A stretch of 32,232 nt of DNA from Desulfarculus sp. GTDB lineage: Bacteria > Desulfobacterota > Desulfarculia > Desulfarculales > Desulfarculaceae. This document shows, piece after piece, positions 6,951 through 15,737 of this stretch (positions are counted from its first letter, which is position 1; each line of letters begins with the position of its first letter). The stretch lies in assembly GCA_016208115.1 (NCBI GenBank), contig JACQYR010000035.1, forward strand, positions 1-32,232, written 5' to 3'. The notes under the pieces are model-generated. The model did no database searches. It was given only the letters and a program-made list of their open reading frames with translations, and was not told the origin of the DNA. The translations under genes were made by a program, and so were the position numbers.

Positions 6951-8675
6951 ATGAAAAGCATCTTGGCCGTCTTGTTGCTGACGATAGCCTCGCTCCTCTT
7001 CCCTTCATCTCCCGGCTGGGGTTATTCCCAGGCGAGGCCCGGGGCTGATTTTGACCTGCTGACCATCAGCGGACAGGTGCGGACCCCCCAGGGCAAGGGG
7101 GTGAGGGAGGCCCAAGTCAGGTTCTTCCTGGAGGGCCAGGCCCTGGAGGCCGAAACCGAGACCTCGGCCAAGGGCACCTTCCGGGCCGAGCTGCGCCTGC
7201 CCCGGGGCAGCCTGCCCAGCGCCCGCCTGGAGGTGCAGATCGAAAAGCCCTCCTTCACCACCCTCCGCCACGCCGTGGAGCGCCTGCTGCCAGCCCCGGA
7301 GGCCCCCGGCCAGCCGGCCGGCTTCCTGGCCCACCAGCCCCTGGTGCTGGAGCGCGCCGTCACCCCGGCCCTGTGGATCGCCAGCCTGGTGCTCCTGGGG
7401 GTCTACGTGCTCATCGCCCTGGAGCTGATGCACCGCACCCTGGCCGCCCTGCTGGGCGGTTCCCTGCTCTTGGCCATCAGCTACACCGCCGGCACCTTCG
7501 ATCCCGGCTATTTCATCCTCTCCTACCATGACGCCATGGCGGCCATTGACCTCAACGTGGTCTTCCTGCTCATGGCCATGATGATTATCGTGGGGGTGAT
7601 GAAGCGCACCGGCGTGTTCCAGTGGATGGCCTACAAGTCCTTCCAGATGGCCCGGGGCAATGTCCCGGTCCTGGCCGCCCTGCTCATGGTCCTCACCGCC
7701 CTGGCTTCGGCCTTTTTGGACAACGTCACCACCATGCTCTTAATCATCCCGGTGACCGTGGAGATCGCGCTGACCCTCAAGATCAACCCCCTGGCCCTCT
7801 TGATGCCCCAGGTCTTCGCCTCCAACGTGGGCGGCACCGCCACCCTGATCGGCGACCCGCCCAACATCATGATCGGCTCCTTCGCCAAGCTGTCCTTCCT
7901 GGACTTCGTCAGCAACCTGGGCCTGGTCTGCCTGATCTGCCTGGGGCTCACCGTGGTCTACTACCTCTTCTGGTACCGCCGCGACTACCAGCGCGCCCAG
8001 GTGGAGGACGTGCCTCGCATGATCGCCCACCTGCGCCAGGCCTTCGCCATCACCGACGCCCGCCTGCTGACCTACAGCCTGGTCATCCTGGGCACGGTCA
8101 TCGCCATGTTCATCATGCACGGCACCCTGCACATGGAGCCCTCCATCGCCGCCCTGATCGGGGCGTCGGCCCTGGTGGCCATCTCGCGGGTGGACATCGT
8201 GGAGATGCTGGAGCGGGAAGTGGAGTGGCCCACCCTGATCTTTTTCATGTTCCTGTTCGTGGTGGTGCCCGGCGCCGAGGAGACGGGGCTGATCCAGATG
8301 ATCGCCGATCAGGCCCGCGACCTGAGCCGGGGCTCCCTGCCCCTGGCCATCGTCATCGTGCTGTGGGTCTCGGCCATCGCCAGCGCCTTCATAGACAACA
8401 TCCCCTTCACCGCCACCATGCTGCCCATCGTGGCCTACCTCAACCAGGTCACCCCCGGGGCCGAGAGCGGCATCCTGTGGTGGTCCCTGGCCCTGGGCGC
8501 CTGCCTGGGCGGCAACGGCACCATGATCGGCGCATCCGCCAACGTGGTCACCGTGGGCCTGGCCGAGAAGGCCGGTTATCCCATCAGCTTCCTGCAATAC
8601 ATGAAGGCCGCCTTCCCGCCCATGCTGCTGACCCTGCTGGTGTGCACGGCCTGGCTGCTGTGGGTGGCCCCCTAA
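6951..8675 (+). CDS. ArsB/NhaD-family ion transporter with N-terminal extracytoplasmic domain
   Basis: This is an ion transporter of the IT superfamily (ArsB/NhaD/P-protein type), 574 residues from the ATG at 6951. That start gives a clean signal peptide (MKSILAVLLLTIASLLF, ending near GWGYS); an open frame continues upstream to 6813 but has no such N-terminus. Residues about 35-130 form a small beta domain resembling carboxypeptidase-regulatory or CNA-B folds (ISGQVRTPQGKGVREAQVRF). The remainder has about a dozen helices in two halves with the family hallmarks FLDNVTTMLLIIPVT and NVGGTATLIGDPPNIMIGS in the first, and AFIDNIPFTATMLP and LGGNGTMIGASANVV in the second. The substrate is probably Na+/H+ or an anion. 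Arsenite is possible, but no ars genes are nearby. Confidence 0.85.
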   Translation: MKSILAVLLLTIASLLFPSSPGWGYSQARPGADFDLLTISGQVRTPQGKGVREAQVRFFLEGQALEAETETSAKGTFRAELRLPRGSLPSARLEVQIEKPSFTTLRHAVERLLPAPEAPGQPAGFLAHQPLVLERAVTPALWIASLVLLGVYVLIALELMHRTLAALLGGSLLLAISYTAGTFDPGYFILSYHDAMAAIDLNVVFLLMAMMIIVGVMKRTGVFQWMAYKSFQMARGNVPVLAALLMVLTALASAFLDNVTTMLLIIPVTVEIALTLKINPLALLMPQVFASNVGGTATLIGDPPNIMIGSFAKLSFLDFVSNLGLVCLICLGLTVVYYLFWYRRDYQRAQVEDVPRMIAHLRQAFAITDARLLTYSLVILGTVIAMFIMHGTLHMEPSIAALIGASALVAISRVDIVEMLEREVEWPTLIFFMFLFVVVPGAEETGLIQMIADQARDLSRGSLPLAIVIVLWVSAIASAFIDNIPFTATMLPIVAYLNQVTPGAESGILWWSLALGACLGGNGTMIGASANVVTVGLAEKAGYPISFLQYMKAAFPPMLLTLLVCTAWLLWVAP

Positions 8676-8685
8676 AGCCAAACCC

Positions 8686-8725
8686 ACCGCCAGGAACCAT
8701 GAATCGTCAAAAACTTCCTGGCGGT
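8686..8725 (+). terminator. Hairpin after the ArsB/NhaD-type gene
   Basis: Perfect 11-base arms (ACCGCCAGGAA and TTCCTGGCGGT) enclose an 18-base loop, starting 11 bases after the stop codon. The position suits a terminator that insulates the transporter gene from nifA. No T-run follows and the loop is long, so it may instead be Rho-assisted or a protein-binding site. Confidence 0.5.
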
Positions 8726-8816
8726 AGGCCATTTGGTCCATCGCGGGCCGGCCCGCCGCCTCCTCCTGGGCCGCCGGCCGGGCTCATGCTGGCTACCGTA
8801 AGCAATATTGGTTAGT

Positions 8817-8859
8817 TACCCCAAATGGTACCAATCGTGCATTGGGCCTGGGGTACCAT
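8817..8859 (+). promoter_or_regulatory. Inverted repeat over the nifA start region
   Basis: ATGGTACC (8825-8832) and GGTACCAT (8852-8859) are exact inverted copies 19 bases apart. Just outside and inside them, TACCCCA (8817-8823) can pair with TGGGGTA (8850-8856). The second arm includes the preferred nifA start codon, so the structure could be an operator or a translation-controlling hairpin. It could also be chance. Confidence 0.35.
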
Positions 8860-10417
8860 GAGAACCGCCATCACAGAGCTGGAGATAAAGGTCCTCTTCG
8901 AGATCAGCCAGATCATGGGCCAGGCCCTCAACCTGGACCTGGCCCTGGCGCGCATCCTGGAGATACTCTCGGACTCCATGGCCATGAAGCGGGCCACCGT
9001 GTTCCTGGAGGACCAGCACTCCGGCAACCTGGCCATCCGCGCCTCCCACGGCCTGAGCAAGGACCAGATGAGCCGCGGGGTCTACCGCCCCGAGGAGGGC
9101 ATCACCGGGCACATCTTCCTGAGCGGCCAGCCCCTGTACGTGCCCGACGTGAGCAAGGAGCCGCGCTTCCTCAACAAGACCGGGGCGCGCAAGATCGAGC
9201 GGGAGTTCATCTCCTTCGCCGGGGTGCCCATCCACGTACACGGCCGGCCGGTGGGCGTGCTGACCGTGGACCGCCTCTTCGGCGAGGAAATCTCGCCCGA
9301 GGAGGACTTGCGCTTTCTTACCGTGGTGGCCCAGCTCATAGGCCAGTTCTTCAGCCTCAACAAACAGGTGGAGGCCCGCGAGGAGGAGCTGCGGCGCAAC
9401 AACCGCCTCTTGAAGGCCGAGATATCCGAGCGCTACAACAACTTCTTCATCGTGGGCCAGAGCCTGGCCATGGCCCGCCTGCACAACCTGGTCAAGAAGG
9501 TGGCCCCCAGCAAGGCCTCGGTGCTCCTCTTGGGCGAGTCCGGCACGGGCAAGACCCTGGTGGCGCGGGTCATCCACACCATGAGCAGCCGCGCCAGCGC
9601 CCCCTTCGTCAAGATCAACTGCGCGGCCCTGCCCGAGAACCTCTTGGAGTCGGAGCTTTTCGGCCACGAGCGCGGGGCCTTCACCGGCGCCAGCGAGGCC
9701 AAGAGCGGGCGCGTGGAGGAGGCCCACGGCGGCAGCATCTTTTTGGACGAGGTGGCGGAGTTGACCCTGCCCTTGCAGGCCAAGCTGTTGCGCTTTCTGC
9801 AGGACCGCGAGTTCGAGCGCCTGGGCGGCACCAAGACTCGCAAGGTGGACGTGCGCATCATCGCCGCCACCAACGCCGACCTGGACGCGGCGGTCAAGGA
9901 GGGGCGCTTCCGCGAGGACCTCTTCTTCCGCCTCAACGTGCTGCCCATCCTGCTGCCGCCCCTCAGGGAGCGCCGTCAGGACATCCCCCTGCTCCTGGAC
10001 CATTTCGTGGACAAGTTCGCCCGCGAGTACAACCGACGCCTGTCCCTGGACCCCCAGGCCCGGCAGGTGCTGACCGACTATCACTGGCCCGGCAACGTGC
10101 GCGAGATGGAAAACCTGGTGGAGCGCCTGGCCATCCTCTGCGAGGAGCCGGTCATCGGTTCAGCCCAGTTGCTCGGCTACCTGACCCAGCACCAGCCCGA
10201 GGCCCCACCCGTCATTCAGGCCGGCGGCTTGTCGCGCCTGGACGACCTGGCCCGCCAGGAAATCCTGGGCGCCCTGGAGCGCGCCGACTGGGTGCAGAGC
10301 CGCACCGCCCGCGCCCTGGGCATCACCCTGCGCCAGCTCAACTACCGCCTGCAAAAATACGGGCTCACCGAGATGGTGCGCGTGCAGCGCCGCCAGGTGG
10401 TCTCCGGCGGCCTGTAG
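8858..10417 (+). CDS. nifA: NifA-type sigma54-dependent transcriptional activator
   Basis: This enhancer-binding protein would activate the sigma54 promoter of the adjacent nif operon. From the ATG at 8858 it has 519 residues; an earlier in-frame ATG at 8825 has no ribosome-binding site and would add 11 unlikely residues (MVPIVHWAWGT). A GAF domain fills about 8-165. The AAA+ domain (about 190-425) shows Walker A GESGTGKT, the sigma54-contact loop GAFTGA, Walker B GGSIFLDEV, and the NVREMENLVERL sensor region. A Fis-type helix-turn-helix ends the protein (ARALGITLRQLNYRLQKYGL). The interdomain Cys motif (C-x11-C-x19-C-x4-C) of oxygen-sensitive NifA proteins is absent, and there is no nifL beside it. 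Position and domain order support NifA over a generic activator. Confidence 0.88.
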   Translation: MRTAITELEIKVLFEISQIMGQALNLDLALARILEILSDSMAMKRATVFLEDQHSGNLAIRASHGLSKDQMSRGVYRPEEGITGHIFLSGQPLYVPDVSKEPRFLNKTGARKIEREFISFAGVPIHVHGRPVGVLTVDRLFGEEISPEEDLRFLTVVAQLIGQFFSLNKQVEAREEELRRNNRLLKAEISERYNNFFIVGQSLAMARLHNLVKKVAPSKASVLLLGESGTGKTLVARVIHTMSSRASAPFVKINCAALPENLLESELFGHERGAFTGASEAKSGRVEEAHGGSIFLDEVAELTLPLQAKLLRFLQDREFERLGGTKTRKVDVRIIAATNADLDAAVKEGRFREDLFFRLNVLPILLPPLRERRQDIPLLLDHFVDKFAREYNRRLSLDPQARQVLTDYHWPGNVREMENLVERLAILCEEPVIGSAQLLGYLTQHQPEAPPVIQAGGLSRLDDLARQEILGALERADWVQSRTARALGITLRQLNYRLQKYGLTEMVRVQRRQVVSGGL

Positions 10418-10553
10418 CCCGCCCCTCCACACCTTCACTATTCCTAACCAGGCACACCCCCCGCGCTTGGGCGGCGGGACGGTACGGACTCCGCCCCGTC
10501 CCTGGGGGCCCCTGTGCCCGGCCTCGCGTGGCCCGCTGGCGGCCAGCGCGTTT

Positions 10554-11588
<1,035 letters not shown>

Positions 11589-11597
11589 AAAGGAGAT

Positions 11598-11957
11598 ATG
11601 CACATGATTATGGTGCGCGCCATCGTAAGACCCGAGAAGGCCGACGAGGTCCTGGCCGCGCTCATGGAGGCGGGGTACCCCTCGGTGACCAAGTACTCGG
11701 TGGCCGGCCGCGGCAAGCAGCGCGGCATCAAGATCGGGGAAGTCACCTACGACGAGATACCCAAGGCCATGCTCATGAGCGTCATCAAGGCCGAGGACCA
11801 GGACTTCGTCATCGGCGTGATCGTGAAGGCCGCCCGCTCGGGCAAGGAGGGCCACTTCGGCGACGGCAAGATTTTCGTCAGCCAGGTGGAGGACGTCTAC
11901 ACCATCAGCAGCGGCGTGCGCGAGACCGCGGCCCAGTCCAAGGAGGCCCCGGCATGA
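11598..11957 (+). CDS. nifI1: Nitrogenase-associated PII-like regulator NifI1
   Basis: NifI1 is a PII-family protein that, with NifI2, binds and inhibits the MoFe protein when nitrogen is sufficient; 2-oxoglutarate and ATP relieve this in methanogens. The 119-residue product has the PII core (MVRAIVRPEKADEVLAALME, T-loop region near residues 35-55, and the C-terminal DGKIFVSQVEDVYTISSG). The ATG at 11598 sits only two bases from the AGGAG site, so the ATG at 11604 (product starting MIMVRAIVRPEK) may be the true start. Its stop overlaps the nifI2 start by four bases (ATGA), which implies coupled translation. The position between nifH and nifD is diagnostic for the NifI pair. Confidence 0.95.
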   Translation: MHMIMVRAIVRPEKADEVLAALMEAGYPSVTKYSVAGRGKQRGIKIGEVTYDEIPKAMLMSVIKAEDQDFVIGVIVKAARSGKEGHFGDGKIFVSQVEDVYTISSGVRETAAQSKEAPA

Positions 11958-12328
11958 AGGAAGTAATCGCCGTGGTGCGCATGAACATGATGAACCAGAA
12001 CAAGAAGGCCTTGACCGAGGCGGGCATCGCCGCCTTCTTCGCCCACGAGGTGCTGGGCCGGGGCAAGGGCCTGGTCAACGACTTGGTGCTGGAGGGGGCC
12101 AAGGCCGGCCATGAGGAGGCCGTGGCCCTCTTGGGCGAGAAGGGCAAGCTCTACCCCAAGCGGCTCATCAGCGTGGTGGTGCCCGACAAGGAGGTGCCGG
12201 CCCTGGTCAAGACGCTGATTGCGGTCAACCAGACCGGCCAGCCAGGCGACGGCAAGATATTCGTGATGCCAGTGGACAACGCGGTGCGCGTGCGCACCGG
12301 CGAAAAGGGCCCCAAGGCCATCGCCTAA
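11954..12328 (+). CDS. nifI2: Nitrogenase-associated PII-like regulator NifI2
   Basis: NifI2 is the second PII-family subunit of the nitrogenase switch-off complex. The 124-residue protein begins MKEVIAVVRMNMMNQNKKAL, the NifI2-type start, and has a longer T-loop region than NifI1 (HEVLGRGKGLVNDLVLEGAK to about residue 70). The PII C-terminal segment follows (DGKIFVMPVDNAVRVRTGEK), where the conserved Arg-Thr-Gly contacts ATP. It overlaps nifI1 by four bases and precedes nifD by 19. Having both proteins suggests post-translational control of nitrogenase by the nitrogen state; no draT or draG is present in this window. Confidence 0.95.
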   Translation: MKEVIAVVRMNMMNQNKKALTEAGIAAFFAHEVLGRGKGLVNDLVLEGAKAGHEEAVALLGEKGKLYPKRLISVVVPDKEVPALVKTLIAVNQTGQPGDGKIFVMPVDNAVRVRTGEKGPKAIA

Positions 12329-12347
12329 CCAGTAGGAGGACAACCAC

Positions 12348-13988
12348 ATGGCGACCAAGGAAAACGGCCCGCCCGCTTGGGACCCCGCCGGACTCAAGGA
12401 GGAAATGCTGCGGCAGTATCCTCCCAAGGTGGCCCGCAAGCGCGCCAAGCAGATGGTCATCAACCAGGACCAGCCCAGCGGCGCGCCCGAGATCATGGCC
12501 AACGTGCGCACCATTCCGGGCATCATCACCATGCGCGGCTGCACCTACGCCGGGTGCAAGGGCGTCATCATGGGCCCCACCCGCGACATCGTCAACATCA
12601 CCCACGGCCCCATAGGCTGCGGCTTCTACTCCTGGCTCACCCGCCGCAATCAGACCGACGCCTCCGCCCCCGGGGCCGAGAACTACATGACTTACTCCTT
12701 CTCCACCGACATGCAGGACAAGGACATCATCTTCGGCGGCGAGAAGAAGCTGGAGCAGGCCATAAGCGAGGCCTACGACCTGTTCCACCCCAAGGCCATC
12801 GCCGTCTTCGCCACCTGCCCGGTGGGGCTCATCGGCGACGACATCCACGCCGTGGCCGCGCGCATGAAGAAGCAGTTCGGCGACTGCAACGTCTTCGCCT
12901 TCTCCTGCGAGGGCTACAAGGGCGTGTCGCAGTCGGCCGGGCACCACATCGCCAACAACCAGGTCTTCCGCCACGTGGTGGGCAACAATGATGAGCCCAA
13001 GCCGGGCAAGTTCAAGATTTGCCTGTTGGGCGAGTACAACATCGGCGGCGACGGCTTCGAGATTGACCGCGTGCTGAACAAGTGCGGCATCACCAACGTG
13101 GCCACCTTCTCGGGCAACTCGTCCTACGACCAGTTCGCCTCGGCCCACACTAGCGACCTCAACTGCGTCATGTGCCACCGCTCCATCAACTACGTGGCCG
13201 ACATGCTGGAGACCAAGTACGGCGTGCCCTGGATCAAGGTCAACTTCATCGGGGCGGGGGCCACGGCCAAGAGCCTGCGCAAGATCGCCCAGTACTTTGA
13301 TGACCCGGAGTTGACGGCCCGCGTGGAGGCGGTGATCGCCGAGGAGATGCCGGCCGTGGAGGCGGTGATCGCCGAGGTGCGGCCGCGCACCCAGGGCAAG
13401 ACGGCCGTGCTCTTCGTGGGCGGCCCACGGGCCCACCACTACCAGGAGCTGTTCAAGGAGATGGGCATGAGGACCGTCTCCGCCGGCTACGAGTTCGCCC
13501 ACCGCGACGACTACGAGGGGCGCCAGGTCATCCCCAACCTCACCGTGGACGCCGACAGCCGCAACATCGAGGAGCTGGAGGTGGAGCCCGATCCCCAGCG
13601 CTACCGGGCGCGCAAGGCCCCCGAGAAGATCGGCGAGCTGGCCCAATCCGGCCTGCCCATGAAGGACTATGAGGGGCTCATCCCCGACATGGAGCCCGGC
13701 TCCATGATCATTGACGACTTGAACCAGTACGAGGCCGAAAAGCTGGTGGAGATGGTCAAGCCCGACATCTTCTGCGCGGGCATCAAGGAGAAGTTCTCGG
13801 TGCAGAAGATGGGCGTGCCCCTGAAGCAACTGCACAGCTACGACTCCGGCGGACCCTATGCCGGCTTCAAGGGGGCCGTGAACTTCTACCGCGAGATAGA
13901 CCGCCTGGTAAACAGCAAGGTCTGGGGCTATCTCAAGGCCCCCTGGCAGGAGAACCCGGAACTCTCGGCCACCTACGTCTGGGAGTAA
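12348..13988 (+). CDS. nifD: Nitrogenase MoFe protein alpha chain
   Basis: NifD holds the FeMo-cofactor and half the P-cluster ligands of dinitrogenase. P-cluster ligands are visible as Cys65 (RGCTYAGC), Cys91 (GPIGCGFYSW) and Cys157 (FATCPVGLIGDD). The cofactor ligands are Cys276 (CVMCHRSINY) and His496 (LHSYDSGGPYAG), and the active-site pair Gln195/His199 lies in GVSQSAGHH. At 546 residues it is about 50 longer than the Azotobacter protein; the extra segment lies around residues 405-460, as in clostridial-type NifD. The start follows AGGAGG by eight bases. A short direct repeat encodes VEAVIAE twice, at about residues 326-344. All key residues are present, so it should be a working Mo nitrogenase. 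Confidence 0.98.
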   Translation: MATKENGPPAWDPAGLKEEMLRQYPPKVARKRAKQMVINQDQPSGAPEIMANVRTIPGIITMRGCTYAGCKGVIMGPTRDIVNITHGPIGCGFYSWLTRRNQTDASAPGAENYMTYSFSTDMQDKDIIFGGEKKLEQAISEAYDLFHPKAIAVFATCPVGLIGDDIHAVAARMKKQFGDCNVFAFSCEGYKGVSQSAGHHIANNQVFRHVVGNNDEPKPGKFKICLLGEYNIGGDGFEIDRVLNKCGITNVATFSGNSSYDQFASAHTSDLNCVMCHRSINYVADMLETKYGVPWIKVNFIGAGATAKSLRKIAQYFDDPELTARVEAVIAEEMPAVEAVIAEVRPRTQGKTAVLFVGGPRAHHYQELFKEMGMRTVSAGYEFAHRDDYEGRQVIPNLTVDADSRNIEELEVEPDPQRYRARKAPEKIGELAQSGLPMKDYEGLIPDMEPGSMIIDDLNQYEAEKLVEMVKPDIFCAGIKEKFSVQKMGVPLKQLHSYDSGGPYAGFKGAVNFYREIDRLVNSKVWGYLKAPWQENPELSATYVWE

Positions 13989-14008
13989 ATCCAGGAGAGG
14001 ACGGCGAC

Positions 14009-15388
14009 ATGCTACTGAGACACACACCCAAGGAAATCGGCGAGCGCGGGGCGCTGACCATCAACCCGGCCAAGACCTGCCAGCCCATCGGGGCCATGTA
14101 CGCGGCCTTGGGCATCCACGGCTGCCTGCCCCACAGCCACGGCTCCCAGGGCTGCTGCGCCTATCACCGCAGCACGCTGACCCGGCACTACAAGGAGCCC
14201 ATCAGCGCCGCCACCAGCTCCTTCACCGAGGGCTCCTCGGTCTTCGGCGGCCAGGCCAACCTGTTGCAGGCCATCGAGACCATCTTCACGGTCTACGACC
14301 CCGAGGTCATCGCCGTGCACACCACCTGCCTGTCGGAGACCATCGGTGACGACCTGCCGCAGATCATAGACAAGGCCGACAAGGCCGGCAAGATTCCCCC
14401 GGGCCGGCGGGTCATCTACGCCAACACCCCCAGCTACGTGGGCAGCCACGTCACGGGCTTCTCCAACATGGTCAAGGGCATGGCCGCCACGGCCAACTGC
14501 ACCGGCAAGAAGAACGGCAAGGTCAACGTCATCCCCGGCTGGGTGGAGCCGGCGGACATGGAGGAGATCAAGCGCCTGGCCGCGCTTCTGGAGGTGGAGA
14601 TCATCCTGTTCCCCGACACCGCCGGCGTGCTTAACGGCCCCCTGGACGGCCAGTTTCAGATGTACCCCCCGGGCGGCGTGACCATGGAGGAACTGAAGTC
14701 CACGGGCGACTCCACCGGCACCTTGGCCCTGGGCGAGTGGTGCTCGGCCGAGGCGGCCCGCTTGCTGGACACCAGGTGCAAGGTGCCTTGCCGGGTGCTG
14801 GAGATGCCCTATGGCCTCAAGGCCACCGACCGCTTCGTGGACGCCTTGCGCACCATCGCCGGGGTGAGCGTGGGCGATGAGATCAACCACGAGCGCGGCC
14901 AGTTGGTGGACATGATCTCCGACATGCACCAGTACTTCTACCACAAGCAGGTGGCCCTGGCCGGCGACCCCGACCAGCTCATCGCCCTGTGCGAGTTCCT
15001 GGTCTCCCTGGACATGTGGCCCCGGCACGTGGTCACCGGCACCCCGGGCCGGGCCTTCGAGGAGCGGATCAAGCAGATCACCGCTGGCCTGCCCTACCAG
15101 GTCAACGTCAAGGCCGGGGCTGGGGCCGACTTGTTCCTCTTCCATCAGTGGATCAAGAACCAGCCCGTGGACCTCTTGATAGGCAACACCTACCTCAAGT
15201 ACATCGCCCGCGACGAGGACATACCGCTGGTGCGCTTCGGCTTTCCCATCCTGGACCGCGTGGGGCACCAGTACTTCCCCAGCGTGGGCTACAAGGGCGG
15301 CCTGCGCCTGCTGGAGAAAATCCTAGGCGCTCTGCTGGACCGCAAGGACCGCGACGACCCCGAGCAAAGCTTTGAACTGGTCATGTAA
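14009..15388 (+). CDS. nifK: Nitrogenase MoFe protein beta chain
   Basis: NifK is the beta subunit of dinitrogenase and supplies the other P-cluster ligands: Cys23 (KTCQPIGAMYAALG), Cys48 or Cys49 (HGSQGCCAYHR) and Cys107 (HTTCLSETIGDD). The product is 459 residues and lacks the roughly 50-residue N-terminal arm of Azotobacter NifK. This matches clostridial-type NifK and complements the insertion seen in NifD. The ATG at 14009 has a GGAGAGGACGG site just before it and is 20 bases after nifD. The C-terminal region (RFGFPILDRVGHQYFPSVGY) matches the conserved subunit-interface segment. Confidence 0.98.
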   Translation: MLLRHTPKEIGERGALTINPAKTCQPIGAMYAALGIHGCLPHSHGSQGCCAYHRSTLTRHYKEPISAATSSFTEGSSVFGGQANLLQAIETIFTVYDPEVIAVHTTCLSETIGDDLPQIIDKADKAGKIPPGRRVIYANTPSYVGSHVTGFSNMVKGMAATANCTGKKNGKVNVIPGWVEPADMEEIKRLAALLEVEIILFPDTAGVLNGPLDGQFQMYPPGGVTMEELKSTGDSTGTLALGEWCSAEAARLLDTRCKVPCRVLEMPYGLKATDRFVDALRTIAGVSVGDEINHERGQLVDMISDMHQYFYHKQVALAGDPDQLIALCEFLVSLDMWPRHVVTGTPGRAFEERIKQITAGLPYQVNVKAGAGADLFLFHQWIKNQPVDLLIGNTYLKYIARDEDIPLVRFGFPILDRVGHQYFPSVGYKGGLRLLEKILGALLDRKDRDDPEQSFELVM

Positions 15389-15400
15389 AGGAGACGAGAC

Positions 15401-15706
15401 ATGGAAAAGCCCGATTACACCATCCTGGTCTGCGGCAGCTTTCGCGCCGGCAAGGACTCGCAAGGCATCTGCCACAAGAAGGGTTCCCTGGGGCTCTTGC
15501 CCTACCTGGAGGAGGAGCTGAGCAGCCGGGGGCTGTCGGCGGCGGTGGCCGGCACCACCTGCCTGAAGCTCTGCGACCGCGGCCCGGCCCTGGTGGTGCA
15601 ACCCCAGAACTGGTGGTACGGCGGCGTGGACAGCGAGGAAGTGGTGGACGAGATACTGGACGCCCTGGCCGAGAGCCGGCCGGCCAAGGCCTATCTCTTG
15701 GATTAG
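15401..15706 (+). CDS. Thioredoxin-like [2Fe-2S] ferredoxin
   Basis: This 101-residue electron carrier belongs to the thioredoxin-fold [2Fe-2S] ferredoxins (Clostridium pasteurianum 2Fe ferredoxin, Azotobacter Shethna protein I). Four cysteines fit the family spacing: Cys11 (LVCGSFR), Cys24 (GICHKKG), Cys54 and Cys58 (TTCLKLC). The conserved PALVVQPQNWWYGGV segment follows. The clostridial homologue is known to associate with the MoFe protein. The gene sits between nifK and nifE with 12- and 31-base gaps and a strong AAAGGAGA ribosome-binding site, so it is made with the nitrogenase subunits. A role as electron donor or in cofactor assembly is inferred from this position. Confidence 0.92.
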   Translation: MEKPDYTILVCGSFRAGKDSQGICHKKGSLGLLPYLEEELSSRGLSAAVAGTTCLKLCDRGPALVVQPQNWWYGGVDSEEVVDEILDALAESRPAKAYLLD

Positions 15707-15737
15707 ACCACCGGCGTCGCCAGACGCGGAGGCAACC

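Noticed and set aside
8788-8805. Sigma54-like element upstream of nifA (TGGCTACCGTAAGC)
   Set aside because: The GG to GC spacing is nine bases, not the required ten.
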